DNA of 64,000 nt from an uncultured Bacilli bacterium (GTDB lineage Bacteria; Bacillota_I; Bacilli_A; RFN20; CAG-826), in assembly GCA_905236715.1 (NCBI GenBank), contig CAJOMQ010000009.1, positions 1-64,000 of the forward strand, in the 5' to 3' direction. Shown here piece by piece: positions 7,008-16,601 of this stretch. The notes beneath the pieces were generated by a model. It was not told the DNA's origin. It saw nothing but the letters and a program-made list of their open reading frames with translations, and did not search any database. Position numbers and translations under genes: made by a program. Positions within the stretch are counted from its first letter, which is position 1. Each line of letters opens with the position of its first letter.

Positions 7008-8345
7008 TTATTTATAAATAATCATTTTTTTCTTTTCGCCAACGACATCAATGTGAAATATATCACTGCTTTCTTTGGGGAAAACGATATTGCTCATTGA
7101 GATACCATTAACAAATATTTCAATCGAATATTTGTCCAATAAAATGTAAATTTTATCGATATTCTTTTTGATGTATGGCATTTTTCTAATCCCTTTTTGG
7201 GATAATTCGTCGGTTTCTTCACCATTAATTGGGACGCCTGACTGACTTCTATCAAAATAAAATTCGTTGTCTTTTAAATAGAATTGGCTATATTCTCCTT
7301 CGCCTTTTCTTAAATAAATATTTAAGGATTGAAGATTGATGATTTCTAATGCAATTGTGCCCACCGAAAGTCTTCCTTCATATTCATCTTCTAGATCAAT
7401 CGTTTGATCTTTTTGTCCATAGATGACAGGGGTTTGTATTAAATATCCATCTTCTACGGTCACTTTACGAGGCGTTGTTAACATACCGGCAAAGCCAAAT
7501 TGAGAGGTAGGATTATTGCGGCCCCACATATTCATCCACGCGATGAGATAATGATCATCGTTCATCACCTGAGGGGCATAAAAATCAAAACCATAGTCAA
7601 TGAGTCTTTTTGGTGAACCACTGATGAATTTACCTTTATTATTTAATTGGCCAATCTCATATTCGCATGAATGGATGTTTAAGCAATGATTATTATCTTT
7701 TGGGAAATCTTGTTCGGAATAAAGTAATAAGCCTAAATCCTCGTGATAATCAACACATTCAATCATCTTGCCTTCACTATTGTGATTTAAAACATCACTC
7801 ACAAAACGCCATTCTTTCAAGTCTTTTGATTGGAATAATAGAATGCTTCCTCCACCGCTTCTTTTTTTCGCAGAAGCTAAAATATAGAAAAAGCCTTCTT
7901 TATAAAACAATTTAGGATCACGAAAATCACATGGTTTATATTCTTTTGGCAATTGTTTTTCCGTAATAATTGCCCCATGTTTGGTAAAATGCACCCCATC
8001 AGTGCTCGAAGCGAGACACTGAATTTGTTTTATTTGTTCTGGGTCTTCGTTATTAATAAATCCTGTATAGGCAATATATAAAACCTCATTTTTTACTAAA
8101 GAGGTACCAGAAAAGCAACCGTCTTTATCAAATTCATCACCGGGCACTAAGGCATAGGGAAGATATTGGAAATGCAATAAATCATCACTAATGACATGTC
8201 CCCAATGCATCGGTCCCCATTCGCAAGAATAAGGATGATGTTGGAAAAAGATGTGATAACGACCTTGGAATTTAACAATGCCATTAGGATCATTAATCCA
8301 GCCTTTTTCTCCAGTAATATGAAAGATTGGCTTGTTATTTGACAT
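7008..8345 (-). CDS. scrB: Intracellular GH32 beta-fructosidase (sucrose-6-phosphate hydrolase type)
   Basis: 445 residues without a signal peptide, so cytoplasmic. All three GH32 catalytic motifs are present: WINDPNG with nucleophile Asp19, FRDP with Asp143 (transition-state stabiliser) and ECVD with Glu196 (acid/base). A five-bladed propeller is followed by the usual C-terminal beta-sandwich. The length fits the SacA/ScrB/levanase-core family. It should cleave terminal beta-fructose from imported oligofructosides, sucrose or sucrose-6-phosphate. No PTS is seen in the window and uptake is by an ABC importer, so an unphosphorylated substrate is more likely. It overlaps the upstream lipoprotein gene by one base and is the last gene of the fructan operon. 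Confidence 0.88.
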   Translation of the reverse strand: MSNNKPIFHITGEKGWINDPNGIVKFQGRYHIFFQHHPYSCEWGPMHWGHVISDDLLHFQYLPYALVPGDEFDKDGCFSGTSLVKNEVLYIAYTGFINNEDPEQIKQIQCLASSTDGVHFTKHGAIITEKQLPKEYKPCDFRDPKLFYKEGFFYILASAKKRSGGGSILLFQSKDLKEWRFVSDVLNHNSEGKMIECVDYHEDLGLLLYSEQDFPKDNNHCLNIHSCEYEIGQLNNKGKFISGSPKRLIDYGFDFYAPQVMNDDHYLIAWMNMWGRNNPTSQFGFAGMLTTPRKVTVEDGYLIQTPVIYGQKDQTIDLEDEYEGRLSVGTIALEIINLQSLNIYLRKGEGEYSQFYLKDNEFYFDRSQSGVPINGEETDELSQKGIRKMPYIKKNIDKIYILLDKYSIEIFVNGISMSNIVFPKESSDIFHIDVVGEKKKMIIYK

Positions 8346-10828
8346 TATTTGCTCTCCGCTAAGGTGAAAATGGAAGGAATGTCGTCCACTGATTCATAAC
8401 AAGTGATGAAATCATCAACAAACATCAAACCCCAATCTTCCGTGGCATTATCAACAATACGAATCTTAATTTGACGGCCAATAAAGGCTGATAAATCGAC
8501 TTTATATTCCACCATATTGCCAGCAAAAATGCCATCTTGGGCTAAATCGATTGGATAGCCAAGGTAATAATAATTACGATTAAATTCTTTAAATTTTTGG
8601 TTATATGTCGTGGCTAAAACTTCATCTGTGGAAGCGTCAACAAATTCGATATAACACAAATCTTTATTTTTGCCACCGCCTAAACGATAGGTCACATAGC
8701 CACAACCACCGAGAGTGAATGTGGAAGAGGTAAGACTACCAGTATTGGCTTCACTAGCTTCCCAACCAGAAAGGTGATAAGAACCTTGTTTATTAAATAA
8801 ATAGGCTTCATTCCACCAAGTATATTCGGTGGTAATATTCATGATGGGGTGAGCATTATCTGAGAAAGTCCAACCCGATAAATCACCAGTTTCAAAATTG
8901 CCGTTAGTGACTTGATAAATAGAAGGAGTTTCTTTAAAAGATAAGGTATTGGGTGTTAATAAAGCAGCAGAATCAACGGCATCCATTGTTTCATAATATG
9001 TGATAAAACTATCGACACACACTAAACCCCAATTATTTGTGGCGTTATCCACCACTCTAATTTTGACATTACGTCCATGAATAGAAGATAAATCAGCGCG
9101 ATAGAAAATCATATCCATGAGGTGACCAGAAGAACCAATGAATTCAAGGCCTAAATCATTGAACATGTAATTTGCAAAGCGCAATAACTCTTCTTCGCTT
9201 TCCGCATCGATAATCGAAACATAGCAAGATAATGGATTGCGACCGCCTGACATTCTAAATGTCATCACATCAACACCACCGACAATAAAGGAAGAAGAAG
9301 TGAGATAACCGGTATTATTTTCATCTTCTTCACCGGAGAAGAAATAAGTACCACGTTTATTAAATGGTAAATGAGGATTATCCCACCAATAGGATTTGTT
9401 GGAAATGCGGCCAATTTGTTGACTATCACTGCTCCAGGAAGTGGTCCAACCGGTCAAATCACCAGTTTCAAAAGTGCCGTTAACGGGTTGATATTCATTA
9501 ACTGGTTCTCTTTCATAGGTCGAAGAAATATCGATTTTGTAATATTCTTTATCTTCCCAATATGGAGTGTCAGTGTAATAAGTTTCAAAACTATCAAAAG
9601 TCATGCAACCGAGATCATCGCCACTGGTGTTTTCATCGACGATTTCAATGTAGAGATTTTCACCCACAAATTCGTGTAAATCGATATAATATTGCACCAT
9701 ATTAAGTAAGTGCATTTTCATCGGAACAAAGGGGAATTGCTCGTTTTTATATTGCACATTACTGACTTTGACAATTTCCACTGGTTCACCACTATTGATG
9801 GAAACAAAGCGGATATAAGTTAAAGCTTGATTAGCACAGCCACCTAATTTAAAGGAGATAAAACCTTTACCGCCTAATTTAAATGTGGATGAGCGGAGGA
9901 TACCAGTACCCGTGGGATTGTAATAACCATAATGATAATTGCCATCACGATTATAGGTGATATTTTCGTTCCACCAAGTTGATTCGTTATTAACACCATC
10001 ATGAGAGAAAGCATCACCTTCCACAATATCCCAACCACCTAATGACCCAATCTCAAAATCGGGATTTTTAATGTGATATTCATCAATAGCGTCAACATCT
10101 TCCAAATAATGATGCGTTTTGACGAAATATTGACCATCATCTTGTGGTAGACCATCACCAACACGGATATCATCAACGCTTAAATAGCCATAATAGACAT
10201 CTTCATCGTTATCAACGATACGGATATAGACTTCTTGGTTAGCGTAAGCACTTAAATCTAAAACATATTCACAGAAATTATCCGTGTGATAAACACCATT
10301 GGCGTATTTATTCGCATCGATATAATCTTCGGTTCCTTCTAAGAAATATTCATTAGTTTGACGGGCAATCATTTGTTCGGTTTCCACTAAATAGACACCG
10401 ACAAAGCACACTTTTTCAGCATTTTTAAATTCGGCTTCGACACCTTTGCCCTTGGTTAATGCACCACCCGCTAATTTCATGGATAAGAAGCCGTCTTCGG
10501 TTAAAAAGAAATTATTACTTCTAATGGCGCCGACACGGCCATGCGAATAAGACAAATCAAAACCTTGACCGGATAAATACCAGTTACCAGTTTTATTAAT
10601 ATCAATTTCATTATTTTTGTTGTCGTTTTTGAAAGTGAAATAATTACGCGAAGAAACGGAATCATCGGTATAAGCATCGCCATATTCGATGGTCCAGCCA
10701 GAAAGATCACTAGTTTCAAAGCCACCATTAATGACATATCTAGTGCGGATTTCCGTATGAGAAGAAGCACAACTAGCCAGTGGCAGAGCTAATAAAGACG
10801 CTAATAAAATTTGTAAATTCTTTTTCAT
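8345..10828 (-). CDS. Surface lipoprotein made of four repeated beta-sandwich-like modules
   Basis: 827 residues. The lipobox LASC (Cys20) marks a lipoprotein. Behind it are four copies of one module, at about residues 33-222, 253-417, 449-612 and 641-811. Each begins with N-G-x-F-E-T-x-D-L-x-G-W, has a KxGxYxxSG strand, a TSSxFxxGG..xxxLGGG core, a Y-x-x-DLS-x-x-GxxxxIRIVD strand and ends with WGxxxVDxFxTYYE. Modules 3 and 4 are closest; module 1 is longest. No catalytic motif is evident. The related modules in 5088-6941 and the position between two GH32 genes point to fructan binding at the cell surface, comparable to a SusD/CBM role, but this is inference. The gap to the upstream GH32 gene is only 2 bases. 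Confidence 0.75.
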   Translation of the reverse strand: MKKNLQILLASLLALPLASCASSHTEIRTRYVINGGFETSDLSGWTIEYGDAYTDDSVSSRNYFTFKNDNKNNEIDINKTGNWYLSGQGFDLSYSHGRVGAIRSNNFFLTEDGFLSMKLAGGALTKGKGVEAEFKNAEKVCFVGVYLVETEQMIARQTNEYFLEGTEDYIDANKYANGVYHTDNFCEYVLDLSAYANQEVYIRIVDNDEDVYYGYLSVDDIRVGDGLPQDDGQYFVKTHHYLEDVDAIDEYHIKNPDFEIGSLGGWDIVEGDAFSHDGVNNESTWWNENITYNRDGNYHYGYYNPTGTGILRSSTFKLGGKGFISFKLGGCANQALTYIRFVSINSGEPVEIVKVSNVQYKNEQFPFVPMKMHLLNMVQYYIDLHEFVGENLYIEIVDENTSGDDLGCMTFDSFETYYTDTPYWEDKEYYKIDISSTYEREPVNEYQPVNGTFETGDLTGWTTSWSSDSQQIGRISNKSYWWDNPHLPFNKRGTYFFSGEEDENNTGYLTSSSFIVGGVDVMTFRMSGGRNPLSCYVSIIDAESEEELLRFANYMFNDLGLEFIGSSGHLMDMIFYRADLSSIHGRNVKIRVVDNATNNWGLVCVDSFITYYETMDAVDSAALLTPNTLSFKETPSIYQVTNGNFETGDLSGWTFSDNAHPIMNITTEYTWWNEAYLFNKQGSYHLSGWEASEANTGSLTSSTFTLGGCGYVTYRLGGGKNKDLCYIEFVDASTDEVLATTYNQKFKEFNRNYYYLGYPIDLAQDGIFAGNMVEYKVDLSAFIGRQIKIRIVDNATEDWGLMFVDDFITCYESVDDIPSIFTLAESK

Positions 10829-10830
10829 AT

Positions 10831-13395
10831 TTAAATAGCCTCCGATAAATTACCAGTATTGCCGTAATAGGCTGGTTCTACTTCATCTTTGAAGCAGCCC
10901 TTCATCTGTATAACTTTGAATTTTGTAATATTCATATTGCCGTTATTATCGAATAAAGAAATATAATCAGAATCCCCATATTTTGGATAAATTCTCGTGG
11001 TAATGGTAGCAATATCATTGATATAGATTTCTAATTGTGAACGGTCAACATAGATTTCCACTTTGAAATTTCTTTCCCCAGTGGGTAAATGCCATGTATC
11101 ACTCTTATCAACATATGTTAATAAAGTGGATTGACTTCTATTGACAAAGACTTCGTTATTAGCGAAGGTCACAGCGCTTCTTTCAGTTCCTAAAACATTG
11201 GTGGTTGGATTATAACGTACATAAATGCCAGAATCATAATCTCCGGAAGGTGATAAGGTAAATTCGGCTTCAATTTTATACATATCACTACGGACATTTT
11301 TGATGTTATTAGCCATTTCGCTAGCGGAAAGACCACTACCACTATATTCGTAAAGAGTTTCTCCATATAATGTAGAAACCGCTTCAACAGGCTTTCTAAT
11401 GACATCGTATAAATTATCTGCTAGATAGATTTCCACTGGCATGGCTAAATTATGAGCCCATCCAGCGGTGATATTTTGATCGGTTCCCGCGGATTTTCCT
11501 TGCGCTAAAGAGATGATGACGGAATGTCCGTCTTCATAATTAGTGATACCCGCTTCTCTTTCTTCATCGGTGAGATAACAGAAACCAGTCTGGCCAGTAT
11601 AAATACCTTTACCATGGTCAAATAAACGAGGTTTAGGGTCATCAGGGATGAAACGACAAGTTGTCTTATTGAAAGTACCAATCCAATAATAAGTATCAAC
11701 AATGTAACCATCGACTGTATATTGTGGAGAATCGAGGAAAATATATTTTGTGACACTACCATCTTCGGTGGAAATTGGTAACATCACACAGCATTCCCAG
11801 TGTTTTCCTTGTTCGGGATAATCATGATAACTGACTTCAAAAGTGAAACCTTTATATTCCCAGTTACGCATGTCGGTACTTCTAAACATATTGGTGGAAC
11901 CACCATGAGATTGATCCCAGTCATCCGCGACGGAAGTAGAAACCATCATGTAATAATAAGGAGCATCATACCAAATAAAGGGGTCACGGAATTCTTCAAT
12001 TTTGCCTTGTGACCAGTCGCTTGGCTGCACTAAGACATTGACATCTTCCACAGTCCAGTCGGTCAAATATGGGTCATCAGGGTCAACTGGATGCGCATAA
12101 CAAACACTTTGGTGGGAAAAACGCGAAGATTCTTCGTAATCACCATAAGTTGTACCAGCGGTAATGGTTAACCAAGGTACACCATCGGGGCCGATGACAG
12201 AGCCACCAGTCCAAGCACCTTCGGGACAAGCATCTTTTTGTGGTGCCACCGCATCTTTGACATAAATCCAGTGAATCATATCTTTACTACAAATATGCGC
12301 CCAACGAATTTGTGACCAATAAGGTCCAATAGGATTATGTTGGTAAAAGACATGGAACATTCCCTTATAGTAAATTGGGGCGTGAGGTTCATTCATCCAC
12401 ACCGCGGGTGGGATGCCGTGATATTGAGGACGATATCTATCACCAGAATAAACACTGGTGTCTAATTGCACTTCAGAAAATGGTAATTCAGGGACATTGC
12501 CATCATCGGAATATTGGAAGAATAATTGTTTTAATTCTTTTGGATTCATCGAATCGTGATAAATTTCGACCTCATCCACTAGTCCCGCGGGTGATTGACG
12601 AGGAATACCGAATTCATAAATAGGGCTACTATAATAACCAAAATATAATGGCTCTGAGGAAGGAATAATTTCCGTATTCATCAAATCAGGAATTAATGCT
12701 TCATAAGAGACTTTGCCATTAAAAGTTAAGCAAATATAGCCTGTTTCACCATCAAATGTCGCGGCGATATGGCTCCATTCATACAATGGTAAAGCATTGA
12801 TAGGATCATAATAGCCAACGAAAATATTTTCATCAGTTTCGACATTATGCAAATTCATTTGTAATCCCCATAAGCCCAAACGACCATAGCCAAATAAGAA
12901 GCCTTCTTCATCTTCCATATGACCCCAGTTGAATAAAGATGTCATACGTGGATGACCACGAGCCACTGTTTCATTACCATAGCGGTTGAGATTTTCAAAC
13001 CCACGTGGGGCAACCCATGTGGAAAAAGTAATTTTATTTGATGGGGCTTCAATGTAATTTTCGGCAAATTCATCACCATATCCCTTGATTCTGATATGAG
13101 TGGAGAAACCATCCATATATAAAGATTTATTGCTAACACCTTGTTTTAAAAGCGGATCATTTGGTTTTTTAAATAGATTTTCGGCGTTTTCTTGGGCAAA
13201 AACATAATCGATTCGATAATCTTTGTTATTACCACTATTTTTGGTATAACTGCCATTTAATTCATCAAAGGAAAAAGATATGACTGGTTTATGAGAAGTC
13301 GGGTTATTTCCTTTTTTATTTTCATTATTATTCGCGCATCCACCAAATGATAAAGCGCTAATAAATAATAATGGTATGATATTTCTCTTTTTCAT
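10831..13395 (-). CDS. Surface lipoprotein GH32 enzyme with N-terminal LamG-type lectin domain and altered nucleophile motif
   Basis: 854 residues. Lipobox FGGC (Cys20). Residues about 37-290 look like a concanavalin/LamG domain (ISFSFDELNG start, WSHIAATFDG strand, GLVDEVEIYH end). The GH32 propeller starts near 325 and carries RDP (Asp471) and WECC (Glu534, acid/base). Where GH32 enzymes normally have W-M/I-N-D-P-N-G, this protein has WMNEPHAP: the nucleophile position is Glu336 and the Asn after Pro is His. It could be an active variant subclass or a binding protein. A C-terminal sandwich follows (about 690-840). The gene sits between the permease and module-lipoprotein genes of the fructan operon. 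Likely role: extracellular fructan cleavage or capture. Confidence 0.8.
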   Translation of the reverse strand: MKKRNIIPLLFISALSFGGCANNNENKKGNNPTSHKPVISFSFDELNGSYTKNSGNNKDYRIDYVFAQENAENLFKKPNDPLLKQGVSNKSLYMDGFSTHIRIKGYGDEFAENYIEAPSNKITFSTWVAPRGFENLNRYGNETVARGHPRMTSLFNWGHMEDEEGFLFGYGRLGLWGLQMNLHNVETDENIFVGYYDPINALPLYEWSHIAATFDGETGYICLTFNGKVSYEALIPDLMNTEIIPSSEPLYFGYYSSPIYEFGIPRQSPAGLVDEVEIYHDSMNPKELKQLFFQYSDDGNVPELPFSEVQLDTSVYSGDRYRPQYHGIPPAVWMNEPHAPIYYKGMFHVFYQHNPIGPYWSQIRWAHICSKDMIHWIYVKDAVAPQKDACPEGAWTGGSVIGPDGVPWLTITAGTTYGDYEESSRFSHQSVCYAHPVDPDDPYLTDWTVEDVNVLVQPSDWSQGKIEEFRDPFIWYDAPYYYMMVSTSVADDWDQSHGGSTNMFRSTDMRNWEYKGFTFEVSYHDYPEQGKHWECCVMLPISTEDGSVTKYIFLDSPQYTVDGYIVDTYYWIGTFNKTTCRFIPDDPKPRLFDHGKGIYTGQTGFCYLTDEEREAGITNYEDGHSVIISLAQGKSAGTDQNITAGWAHNLAMPVEIYLADNLYDVIRKPVEAVSTLYGETLYEYSGSGLSASEMANNIKNVRSDMYKIEAEFTLSPSGDYDSGIYVRYNPTTNVLGTERSAVTFANNEVFVNRSQSTLLTYVDKSDTWHLPTGERNFKVEIYVDRSQLEIYINDIATITTRIYPKYGDSDYISLFDNNGNMNITKFKVIQMKGCFKDEVEPAYYGNTGNLSEAI

Positions 13396-13410
13396 AAATT
13401 ATCTTTCTCC

Positions 13411-14325
13411 TTACATCTTTAATCCTGCGGTGCCAAAACCTTTGACAATATATTTTTGGGCGGCGACATATAATATAAAAATCGGTAACGAAGTAACTAC
13501 TAATGAGGCCATAATTTCCCCCGTTGTAATTGATTCGATTGATTGTAATGATGTTAAAGCGGCTTGAATCGGTAATAATGGCCATGATTCATCACCATAA
13601 TTTGGTAAGACCATCTGTGGCCAAATATAGTCATTCCAGACACCGATGAAAGTGAACACTGCGGTGGTTGCCACAATGGGTTTACTCATAGGGAGAATTA
13701 AGTCAAAGAAGACTCTTGTCCGACTCGCACCATCGATGTGCATAGCTTCTTCATATTCTTTCGGAATAGAAGAGAAAAATTGTGTATATAAGAAAATGTT
13801 GAAGACGGAAATAATGCTCGGTAAGATGACCGCTAAAACGGAAAGGCCACCTTTTAGTCCTAACATTTGTTTCACAATGGAATATAAAGGAATAATACTC
13901 GTTTCTACCGGAACAACAATCAAGAATAAGATAATGAAACTGAAGAACCCTTTGCCAGGAAAATGGAATTTCGCTAAAACATAGCCCGCTAAACCATTCA
14001 CAATGACATTGAAAACGATAACAATTAAGGCATAAATTAAGCTATTCAAGGCATATTTCCATATATCATATTCGCCAAAGACAATTTTATAATTGTCAAA
14101 GAAATGACCGAGATTTTGAAAATCTGGTAAAAACATCATCATTGTGCCATTAGAAAAGGCAATCGCTTCTTCCCCTTTGGTGGAGGCGGAAATCATATAT
14201 AAAAGAGGCATGATAAATAACAAAGAAAGAACGGTTCCGACGGTGTAATAAATCACCGAATAGATGATTTTCTTCTTTGATTTCTTCGCGGGGACAAAAT
14301 TAGGATCGTTATAATAGGTTTTCAT
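13411..14325 (-). CDS. ABC sugar importer permease, MalG/MsmG type
   Basis: 304 residues with six predicted membrane helices. The EAA-type loop EEAMHIDGASRTRVFFDLILP (seen near residues 190-210) is where the permease meets the ATPase. The start overlaps the end of the partner permease gene by 4 bases, indicating translational coupling. Together with the 14322-15302 permease, the 15321-16592 binding protein and the 21090-22478 ATPase it forms a complete CUT1-type importer, here presumably for oligofructosides. Confidence 0.88.
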   Translation of the reverse strand: MKTYYNDPNFVPAKKSKKKIIYSVIYYTVGTVLSLLFIMPLLYMISASTKGEEAIAFSNGTMMMFLPDFQNLGHFFDNYKIVFGEYDIWKYALNSLIYALIVIVFNVIVNGLAGYVLAKFHFPGKGFFSFIILFLIVVPVETSIIPLYSIVKQMLGLKGGLSVLAVILPSIISVFNIFLYTQFFSSIPKEYEEAMHIDGASRTRVFFDLILPMSKPIVATTAVFTFIGVWNDYIWPQMVLPNYGDESWPLLPIQAALTSLQSIESITTGEIMASLVVTSLPIFILYVAAQKYIVKGFGTAGLKM

Positions 14326-15302
14326 CTTTTCTTTTCCCCTAATAATTTCCTCTGTAAGAAGGTAATACTACCGATGACAATCGTCATAATTAAGGCTACC
14401 GCACAAGAATAGCCAACATGACGATAAGTGAAACCTTGTTGATACATGTAGTAACTAATGGTCATACTTCTATCTTGATAACCCGTTAATAACATCGGTT
14501 GAATCATCACTCGACAGGCGCCGATAAAAACCGTAATCAAAATATATAACATCGTTGGTTTTAATCCTGGTAATGTGATGGTAAAGAAACGATGGAAGAC
14601 ATTGGCTCCATCAATCGCGGCTGCTTCATATAAGTCTTTACGGATATTGCCTAAAGCGGAAAGGAAGATGAGCATTTGATAACCGCATCCTTGCCAAGCA
14701 GAAATGATAACCATCCAAAGTAAGACCGTATCTTTATTACCTAAGAAATCATGATCATTACCAAGGCCGAGATTACCGAAAATGGTATTCATAATGCCAT
14801 TGGGGTTAGGCGATAAAATGATTAACCATAAGAAAGCAGTAACGCTTAAAGAAATGGCAACGGGGGCAAAGAAACACACTTTAAAGATGGTTGTTCCTCT
14901 TCTTTTGTTGTTACAAAATAGGGCTAATAAAAGCGCCATAATGATTTGAATAGGCACCACTAAGACGACAAATATCGCGGTATTTCTTAATGATAAATAA
15001 AATTCACCATGATTTTTGAAATCGACAAATAAAGCGTGGAAATTATCAAAACCAACAAAGCTAATTTCATCTGGTTTTAATAAATCAAAATCAGTAAAGG
15101 CATAGCCTAAAGAATAGAAAATGGGGAGAATGACAAAGAAGAATGCCAAAATAATGGAAGGAACCAATAAGCCAAAGGCGGTTAAGACTTCTTTCCAATG
15201 ATATTTTTGTCCTTTTTTCTTCGCATTTAACATATCTATGATGACCACAGCCGCTAAACCAAGAAGAAGAACACCAAGCACAATTAAGGCAATTAAAACC
15301 AT
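14322..15302 (-). CDS. ABC sugar importer permease, MalF/MsmF type
   Basis: 326 residues. An N-terminal helix and a basic linker (NAKKKGQKYHWKEV) precede the usual six helices. The EAA loop reads YEAAAIDGANVFHRFF. CUT1 permease family, membrane partner of the MalG-type subunit. It lies 18 bases downstream of the binding-protein gene. The extra N-terminal helix is common in MalF-type subunits of low-GC Gram-positives. Confidence 0.88.
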   Translation of the reverse strand: MVLIALIVLGVLLLGLAAVVIIDMLNAKKKGQKYHWKEVLTAFGLLVPSIILAFFFVILPIFYSLGYAFTDFDLLKPDEISFVGFDNFHALFVDFKNHGEFYLSLRNTAIFVVLVVPIQIIMALLLALFCNNKRRGTTIFKVCFFAPVAISLSVTAFLWLIILSPNPNGIMNTIFGNLGLGNDHDFLGNKDTVLLWMVIISAWQGCGYQMLIFLSALGNIRKDLYEAAAIDGANVFHRFFTITLPGLKPTMLYILITVFIGACRVMIQPMLLTGYQDRSMTISYYMYQQGFTYRHVGYSCAVALIMTIVIGSITFLQRKLLGEKKR

Positions 15303-15320
15303 ATTTCTCCCTTGTTAAAT

Positions 15321-16592
15321 TTATTTCAATTTGTTGAGTTCAGATTGTAATGTTGATGCTTTATTATCGACGATGGTATTGACATCACTATCTCTTAAAC
15401 TATCAATGACACCACGGAAGGCGACAGAAAATTGTGGATAACCAACGGTTTCCGGACGGGCTCTGCTGGTTTTTTGTAATTGCTGATATAAAACGTCTTC
15501 TGGTGAACCAGGTACATAAGAATTTTCCACATCTTTATTAGCGGGAATCATACCAGTCGCATCAGTAATGGTTTTACTTCCGTTAGCGTTAGTTAAATAT
15601 TTGAGTAATTTAACAACACCTTTTTTATCTTTTCTGGCGTTATCAGTAACAGCATAGCTCCAAGAGCCATTGGCACTAGCGCTCGTGACATCTTTTGGAT
15701 AAGGTAATAGACCCCAAGAATTTCTATCAGGGAAGGTGGTTTGATATTTGTTATCTAAATCAGGGATGGTCCATCCACTAGATAAATACATACCAACTTC
15801 ACCAGTGAAGAATTGAGTGGCGCCAATACCATAATTTGTGTATCCACTTGTCACTAAATCCTTTAAGAATTGGAAGCCTCTTTTACTGCCTTCGCTATTG
15901 AAATAGCCTTCAGCAATTAAACCTGTTTCATCAACAAAGGAACCACCAGAAGCATAAATAAATGGATAGAGCAAATAAGTGGCGGTTTCATCTTTCGTGG
16001 CATCCATACGCATATCAACAGGGGTGACACCTTTGGCTTGTAATTTGGCACACGCCGCTTTAAATTCCGCATATGTCCATGGGTTATCAACAGTAATGTC
16101 AGAAACATCTATACCAGCAGCGGCAAAGAGATTTTTATTGTAATAAAAACCCGCACTACTTTCTTGAATAGGGATACCATATGTTTTCCCTTTATAATTA
16201 TTTAAAGTGATATATTTAGCTTTTTCTTCAGCGGTTAAATAAGAAGAAATATCATACAAATATTTAGCGTCAACATAAGCCGCACAGTTAGGAGCGTCAA
16301 AGGTGATGATGTCTGGTAAAGTGCCTTCTAATTTATCGGTGCTGAGTTGTTTTTCATAGTTGCTATCACCCGCACTTCTAGCGACGAATGCCGCGGTCAC
16401 CTTTAAACCTTCAGAAGCATATTCTTTATTAAAAGCGTCAATAAGCTTTTTATAAGCAATTCCTTCGGAAGATTTGGCGTCAACGTGGAAACGAATTTTT
16501 AATTTGCTGTTATCGGAATAATCTCCGGAAGATTGTTGACAACCAGTCAATAATAATGAAATGAATAATAAGGGTAAAATGTACTTTTTCAT
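15321..16592 (-). CDS. Sugar-binding lipoprotein of the fructan ABC importer
   Basis: 423 residues. Lipobox LTGC with Cys18, then the family-1 solute-binding fold (FHVDAKSSEGIAYKKLIDAF, GIPIQESSAGFYYNKNLF, GGSFVDETG). It delivers oligosaccharide to the two permeases from the outer face of the membrane. The gene follows the LacI gene by 9 bases, and its ribosome site lies in that gap. Ligand inferred from neighbours. Confidence 0.88.
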   Translation of the reverse strand: MKKYILPLLFISLLLTGCQQSSGDYSDNSKLKIRFHVDAKSSEGIAYKKLIDAFNKEYASEGLKVTAAFVARSAGDSNYEKQLSTDKLEGTLPDIITFDAPNCAAYVDAKYLYDISSYLTAEEKAKYITLNNYKGKTYGIPIQESSAGFYYNKNLFAAAGIDVSDITVDNPWTYAEFKAACAKLQAKGVTPVDMRMDATKDETATYLLYPFIYASGGSFVDETGLIAEGYFNSEGSKRGFQFLKDLVTSGYTNYGIGATQFFTGEVGMYLSSGWTIPDLDNKYQTTFPDRNSWGLLPYPKDVTSASANGSWSYAVTDNARKDKKGVVKLLKYLTNANGSKTITDATGMIPANKDVENSYVPGSPEDVLYQQLQKTSRARPETVGYPQFSVAFRGVIDSLRDSDVNTIVDNKASTLQSELNKLK

Positions 16593-16601
16593 AAAAGCCT
16601 C

